Below are positions 32,080 through 35,782 of a DNA stretch of 35,782 bases, piece after piece. The stretch comes from an uncultured Verrucomicrobiota bacterium (GTDB lineage Bacteria; Verrucomicrobiota; Kiritimatiellia; CAJWTS01), in NCBI GenBank assembly GCA_913047795.1, contig CAJWTS010000041.1, positions 1 through 35,782 of the forward strand, given 5' to 3'. The position numbers and the translations under genes are program-made. Every line of letters starts with the position of its first letter. Within the stretch, counting starts at the first letter, position 1. The notes beneath the pieces are model-generated. The model was not told the origin of the DNA, did no database searches, and was given only the letters and a program-made list of their open reading frames with translations.

Positions 32080-32161
32080 AATACGGATCGTCGTTCTCAC
32101 CCGCCTCAAGCGATATAGATTGCGCTCGGGGGCCGGGGTGACTCGGTTGTTAAATTCAAGG

Positions 32162-32584
32162 TCAGCGTATGAGGGGCTGGATGTACAGCATCAGGTAGAC
32201 CAGCACACCGGTGGCCGAGACGTAGGTCCAAACCGGGAACACCCAGCGCATCAAGCGGGCATGTCGCGCGAAGTTCCCGGTCAGGGCCATCGAGACGCCG
32301 GCAATGATGAACGGCACCATGGTGGTGGCGAGAATAATGTGCGGAATCAACACAATGAAGTAGAGCGGGCGTGACAGGTCGTCGAAAGGATAGGGCGTGG
32401 AGCCGTTCAGGGCATGGTTGATGACGTAGATCGTCAGAAAAGCCGTGCTGGATGCTAACGCGCTCAACATCATGCGCCGATGCCGGATTATGTCCCGACG
32501 TCGGATGGCCCGATAGCCAATGATCAACAGAACGGCGCTCGTTGCATTAAAGGCGACGCTTATGCTGGGCAGGACCGGGATCAC
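32162..32584 (-). CDS. DUF420 (CtaM/YozB-like) membrane protein
   Basis: A 140-residue inner-membrane protein with about four helices. The family pattern is visible: LPSISVAFNATSAVLLIIGYRAIRRRDIIRHRRMM, then LYFIVLIPHIILA, and HARLMRWVFPVWTYVSATGVLVYLMLY, with conserved His at HRRMM, PHIILA and HARLMR. In Bacillus the DUF420 protein CtaM is needed to make active heme aa3 oxidases, and the gene regularly sits in cta operons as here. Its ATG overlaps the Sco stop as ATGA. It is the last gene of the leftward oxidase unit. Confidence 0.9.
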   Translation of the reverse strand: MIPVLPSISVAFNATSAVLLIIGYRAIRRRDIIRHRRMMLSALASSTAFLTIYVINHALNGSTPYPFDDLSRPLYFIVLIPHIILATTMVPFIIAGVSMALTGNFARHARLMRWVFPVWTYVSATGVLVYLMLYIQPLIR

Positions 32585-33198
32585 GAGGAGTCGCCCAGCA
32601 ATTTCTGAATGTCACGTTCCAGACGCTTCAGCGCCGTGGCATCCGTGCCGTCGTAGTAGCCGCGAACACGCTGCAGACGGTCGACGAGCACGAAATACGG
32701 TGAGTGATTGATCGGTTCGTTTATGTCGCCCACGCGAAAGCTCTCGACTGCGATTTGTCGGATATCATCGAGCGGACCCGTTAGAAAGTGCCAGGATGGG
32801 CGATCGGCGTCATAGTCCCGGGCATAGGCGGTAAGGATTGTCGGGGAGTCATAGGCCGGGTTGACCGTGAAGGACACCATATCGACCTGCTCCTCGATCG
32901 ACGTCACGTCCAGTAACCCGCGCATGTTGCGGGTCATGATCGGGCAAATGCCGCCACAGGTCGTGAAGATGAAGTCCGCAACCCAGATACGGTTGCTGAG
33001 CGCGTCGCTCGAAAACGCGTGGGAATCGGCGTCGGTCAGGCTGAACGGAGCGATGCGGCCCAGCACCGGCAGGGACGCGTTATGCCCGGTGCGGGTCTTA
33101 TCCGGGCGCCCGCGCAGGTTGAGCAGGATTAGGCCCGCAAGGATCAGCAGCCCGGCAGCGGTTACGATCAGCAGGCGACGTGTCACATGGAGTTCCAT
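32581..33198 (-). CDS. SCO1/SenC copper-delivery protein
   Basis: A 205-residue membrane-anchored thioredoxin-fold protein of the Sco family, which delivers copper to the CuA centre of cytochrome oxidase subunit II. The N-terminal anchor is LLIVTAAGLLILAGLILLNL. Copper ligands are Cys81 and Cys85 (FTTCGGICPIMTRNM) and His165 (INHSPYFVLVD). VDMVSFTVNPAYDSPTILTAYA is the usual SFTVDPE-type block. It overlaps the ctaB end by 16 bases and the DUF420 start by 4. The context next to coxB, ctaA and ctaB supports CuA assembly. Confidence 0.94.
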   Translation of the reverse strand: MELHVTRRLLIVTAAGLLILAGLILLNLRGRPDKTRTGHNASLPVLGRIAPFSLTDADSHAFSSDALSNRIWVADFIFTTCGGICPIMTRNMRGLLDVTSIEEQVDMVSFTVNPAYDSPTILTAYARDYDADRPSWHFLTGPLDDIRQIAVESFRVGDINEPINHSPYFVLVDRLQRVRGYYDGTDATALKRLERDIQKLLGDSS

Positions 33199-34067
33199 GA
33201 TGGCCAGAGCATCGTATCGAGCACGATTCCGAGCAGAAGGATGGGCAGGTAGTAAACCGACATCGTGAGCACGCGGCGGGCATCCCGGTCAGTGTAGTGG
33301 CGTGCCATCGGAATGGTTGATGCGAGAAAACCCGTGCCGGCGAGAAGGGCCGTCCAGAAGTAGGCCATGTGCGACATGCCGAGCAGGACCGGCAGCATCG
33401 AGACCGGAAGCAGGATCGCACAGGTGCCCAGGATCCAGCGGCCACAGTTTGCACCGTTCCCGGACCCGGAAATCATTCGAAAACCGGCCTTGCGGTAATC
33501 GTCGCGATACATCCAGGCAATGGCGAAGAAGTGTGGGTGTTGCCACACGAACAGGATCATGAAGAGGGCCAGTCCGCCCAGGCCCACCTCGTTTGTCGCC
33601 GCTGTCCATCCGGCAAGTGGGGGCATGGCACCCGGTATCGCACCAAGCGGGGTGTTCAACACGCTCACTTTTTTCATCGGGGTGTAGACCACGACATACA
33701 GAAAGGCGGAGAGCAGGACCAGGAATGCGGTCAGCAGGTTGACGTACACGAGCAGGACGATCATGCCGCCCAGGAGTAGGTACAGGCCAAAGAGCATGGC
33801 GCTTTCCGGCTCGATCACACCGCGCGGCAGTACCCGTCCGCGCGTTCGGTCCATGCGGCTGTCGACGTCGCGTTCGAGGTATTGGTTCAAAGCGCTTGCA
33901 CCGGCCGCGGCCAGCCCGGTTCCGATCAGGGCCCAGATGCAACGTGCCTGGTCCGCCAGACCGCGTGCCCCGAGACAATAGCCCATCGCCATCGTAACCA
34001 GCGACAGGGTCACGATGCGTGGCTTGGTCAGGCTGAAGTAGGCAGAATATATCTGACGAAAGTTCAT
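33183..34067 (-). CDS. ctaB: Protoheme IX farnesyltransferase (heme O synthase)
   Basis: Inner-membrane UbiA-family prenyltransferase that adds a farnesyl group to heme B to make heme O (294 aa, about nine helices). The first Asp-rich site is ASALNQYLERDVDSRMDRTRGRVLP near residue 57. The NTPLGAIPGAMPPLAGW and FVWQHPHFFAIAWMYRDDYRKAG segments are characteristic of CtaB/CyoE. The start overlaps the ctaA stop as ATGA, and the end overlaps sco. Heme O is passed to CtaA. Confidence 0.96.
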   Translation of the reverse strand: MNFRQIYSAYFSLTKPRIVTLSLVTMAMGYCLGARGLADQARCIWALIGTGLAAAGASALNQYLERDVDSRMDRTRGRVLPRGVIEPESAMLFGLYLLLGGMIVLLVYVNLLTAFLVLLSAFLYVVVYTPMKKVSVLNTPLGAIPGAMPPLAGWTAATNEVGLGGLALFMILFVWQHPHFFAIAWMYRDDYRKAGFRMISGSGNGANCGRWILGTCAILLPVSMLPVLLGMSHMAYFWTALLAGTGFLASTIPMARHYTDRDARRVLTMSVYYLPILLLGIVLDTMLWPSWNSM

Positions 34068-35107
34068 GACGGCAATCCACTGTCTGCGATACCGACCGGC
34101 GAAGAGCGCAGCAACAGCAGCAACGTCATCCCGAAAAACGCGGCCCCCGTGACGACGTGCAGACTGGCAACCAGGTCGCCCTTCTGGGTCAGTACCGTGA
34201 AAACGCCCAACATGATCTGGATCGCCAGCAAACCGTCAAGCATATATACCGTCCGACGCAGTAAGCCAGGCGTCGAATCCTGCCGCAGCACGATCAGGGA
34301 TAGCACCGCAGTGGCGGCCAGCAGTACCAGGGCCCCGGCGCGATGGACCACGTGGATCACCACGTCCGGGCGTCCAATCTCGGGCTCCAGGTCTTCGCCC
34401 TCCCAGGCCAATTCGAGCCGTTGGGCGTTGAGTTGGGCGACGACTTCCGCGTTAAACGACGGAATCCAGCGGCCGGCAATCGTCGGGAAATCGGGCACGG
34501 CCACGCCGCCATGATGTTTCATGCTGTGTCGCATCACGGCTCCGACCGCAAGTTGTGCGAACGTAAGAACGAGCAACAGAATTGTCGCCGCGCGCACCGT
34601 CGGGCTTGATCCCACTGGCTGCCGCGCCCGCATCGCCCGTTCCACGGACTGGCTGTAGGCCAGCGCGATCGTCAGCAGAAAGAAGATCTGCGCCAGCATG
34701 CCATGCGCGACCGAGATCGCCGTCGGCAACATGAATTTGACCGTCATGCCACCGAGGAGGCCCTGGATGATGACCGTCAACAGCGCAAGGCCGGCCAGGC
34801 GTCGCACCCACGGCCGCGGGTCGACGCGCAGGATCCATACGGTCAAAAGAATCATCAGGCATCCCACGCCGGACGCGATAACACGATGCGAGTGTTCGTA
34901 GAGCACACCGCCTTTCCACATCGAGAAAGGGAGCGCCCACATGAAGTGGCCGTAGGAGCCGGGCCAGTCGGGTACGGCGAGGCCGACATTCATGCTGGTC
35001 ACCATTCCGCCGGCGAGAATCAGCAGCAGGGTAGCGTAGCAGGTGAGCCTGGTGAACAGGCGTAGCGCCGGGTGGGGTTCGTACGTCGAACCGGATGTCG
35101 GCCGCAT
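34064..35107 (-). CDS. ctaA: Heme A synthase (COX15/CtaA family)
   Basis: Inner-membrane protein of about eight helices (347 aa) that oxidises the C8 methyl of heme O to a formyl group. Conserved His residues appear in YEHSHRVIAS, ISVAHGMLAQIFF, VIHVVHRAGAL and SLHVVTGAAFF, the heme-ligand positions of the two four-helix halves. GGMVTSMNVGLAVPDWPGSYGHF resembles the start of the family. It is 6 bases after coxB and overlaps ctaB by 4, so it is part of one oxidase-assembly unit. Presence of CtaA with CtaB implies an A-heme oxidase. Confidence 0.95.
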   Translation of the reverse strand: MRPTSGSTYEPHPALRLFTRLTCYATLLLILAGGMVTSMNVGLAVPDWPGSYGHFMWALPFSMWKGGVLYEHSHRVIASGVGCLMILLTVWILRVDPRPWVRRLAGLALLTVIIQGLLGGMTVKFMLPTAISVAHGMLAQIFFLLTIALAYSQSVERAMRARQPVGSSPTVRAATILLLVLTFAQLAVGAVMRHSMKHHGGVAVPDFPTIAGRWIPSFNAEVVAQLNAQRLELAWEGEDLEPEIGRPDVVIHVVHRAGALVLLAATAVLSLIVLRQDSTPGLLRRTVYMLDGLLAIQIMLGVFTVLTQKGDLVASLHVVTGAAFFGMTLLLLLRSSPVGIADSGLPS

Positions 35108-35113
35108 GGGGCC

Positions 35114-35782
35114 TTACCAGCCTTCGTCGCGTTCGTCGGCCGCCTCAAGGGCTTCGTCGATCTTGCCCTGGTACCACTCCGAGAAGTCTGCCTGGGAACG
35201 AACTTCAAAGGTTGCTGCCATCTTGTAGTGGCCGACGCCGCAGAGCTGCGCACAGGCGACCTGCGACTTATGCACGATCCTGGCCTCGAACCATTGCGGA
35301 ATCGTCGAGCCGGGGATCACGTCCTGCTTGACGCGCATGGTGGGCAGCGCGAAGCAGTGAATCACGTCTTTCGACGAGAGGCGTACGACCACATTCGTAT
35401 CAACGGGCAGGATCAGTTGCCCGGAGTAGACATCGTCGCGCGCGTTAGGGTCGTCAAAGTCGAGTCCCATCTGGTTCTCCGTCGGGTCGATCAGGTCCGG
35501 TCGAGTGCGGCCGAATTTTCCATCGGCGCCCGAGTAATGGAAATTCCAGACAAACTGCTCGGCTAACACGCGCACTTGGAACGCGTCCTTGCCTTTCGGG
35601 AAATCGTCAACGCGAACGGCCCAGAGCGGGATCGAGAAACCAAGCAGTAACACGGCCTCGATCACGATGATCACGACCTCGCCATAGGTCGAGATGTGGG
35701 CCGAGCGGATGTCGAGATTGAGGTCGGAGATCGCACCGGTGACGTCCGACAGGAGGCCGGGCCGGTCGAGCCCCTCCACCTC
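35114..35782 (-). CDS. coxB: Cytochrome c oxidase subunit II, 5' part replaced at the window edge
   Basis: Partial at the right edge; 222 codons seen. From about residue 35 on it is CoxB: a second transmembrane helix ([21 protein letters not shown]), then [21 protein letters not shown] with the aromatic region, the CuA His in [20 protein letters not shown], and the CuA loop [12 protein letters not shown] with both Cys, His and Met. Canonical CoxB often has Glu where the loop has Gln. The signal peptide and first helix are missing. In their place, 35699-35782 encodes a GlnD-like ACT segment in the same frame (see the separate entry). Only the part below about 35698 should be trusted as coxB. 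It is followed by ctaA after 6 bases. Confidence 0.85.
   Translation of the reverse strand, partial: EVEGLDRPGLLSDVTGAISDLNLDIRSAHISTYGEVVIIVIEAVLLLGFSIPLWAVRVDDFPKGKDAFQVRVLAEQFVWNFHYSGADGKFGRTRPDLIDPTENQMGLDFDDPNARDDVYSGQLILPVDTNVVVRLSSKDVIHCFALPTMRVKQDVIPGSTIPQWFEARIVHKSQVACAQLCGVGHYKMAATFEVRSQADFSEWYQGKIDEALEAADERDEGW
35678..35782 (-). other. GlnD-type ACT-domain fragment joined to coxB; probable chimeric junction
   Basis: Read leftward, the frame gives [20 protein letters not shown] and then a [15 protein letters not shown] segment, a near-textbook ACT domain as at the C-terminus of GlnD uridylyltransferase. A GlnD would continue with a V-V-D-x-F-Y-V type strand. Here it becomes the CoxB helix directly after HISTYGE (35678-35698). 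CoxB proteins of this type commonly have a similar S-x-x-S-T/S-Y-x-E stretch at that point, so the switch falls where the two genes could share about 21 bases. The foreign segment is about one assembly k-mer long and ends with the window. Confidence 0.7.

Noticed and set aside
1..35782. tRNA, rRNA, tmRNA, CRISPR, insertion sequence or phage genes
   Set aside because: No T-loop pattern with paired arms, no regularly spaced repeats and no transposase or integrase motifs were seen on either strand.

Overview
The window is GC-rich (about 60 % by eye), densely coded bacterial chromosome with about 30 protein genes. I found no tRNA, rRNA, CRISPR array, phage gene or insertion sequence. The gene content points to a Gram-negative, aerobic member of the Planctomycetes-Verrucomicrobia-Lentisphaerae side of the tree. 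It has lipid A, heptose and O-antigen enzymes, an outer-membrane barrel protein and an aa3/caa3-type oxidase pathway. It also has the long plant/chlamydia-type IspG, an LpxK with an N-terminal extension, a single-chain GlyRS and an MglA/roadblock module. The phylum is inferred from these protein types, not from a marker gene.

Layout. 1-2740: SulP transporter and a ThuA-like protein. 2761-7096: a small secreted charged protein, glycyl-tRNA synthetase, and a divergent fusion of an LPS-kinase-like domain with a glycosidase-like domain. 7167-14195: envelope block with a GT4 glycosyltransferase, an O-antigen ligase-like protein, trmB, and the tightly overlapping set lpxK-heptosyltransferase-murJ. 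14266-16661: tsaB divergent from asnS. 16677-24247: a signalling block with an FHA/sigma-54 activator, a DUF3187 outer-membrane protein, a small helical protein, a degenerate HD/pseudo-receiver/PATAN protein, a helix-hairpin-helix/roadblock protein, MglA GTPase and an MglB-like roadblock protein. 24258-30774: aldo/keto reductase, superoxide dismutase, and an ispH-ispG-ferredoxin reductase unit of the MEP isoprenoid pathway. 30775-31394: a 620-base gap that may hold a structured RNA. 31395-32055: two small membrane proteins. 32162-35782: cytochrome oxidase biogenesis unit, read leftward as coxB-ctaA-ctaB-sco-DUF420.

Three observations stand out. (1) Seven of the first genes of transcription units have a sigma-70-type promoter whose -10 box ends only 8-10 bases before the start codon, and an eighth (mglA) has 12. 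None of these depends on a clear transcribed Shine-Dalgarno site, which suggests widespread leaderless or nearly leaderless mRNAs. Genes with good Shine-Dalgarno sites (sulP, thuA, sodA, ispH) do not show this spacing. (2) The MglA/roadblock genes face a leftward pair encoding a second roadblock domain fused to a ComEA-type helix-hairpin-helix, and a PATAN protein whose receiver has Glu in place of the phospho-acceptor Asp. This looks like an undescribed small-GTPase circuit, possibly for polarity or type IV pili. (3) At the right edge, the first ~35 residues of the coxB frame are a GlnD-type ACT domain that switches to CoxB inside a stretch both families can encode. This is probably an assembly chimera rather than a real fusion.
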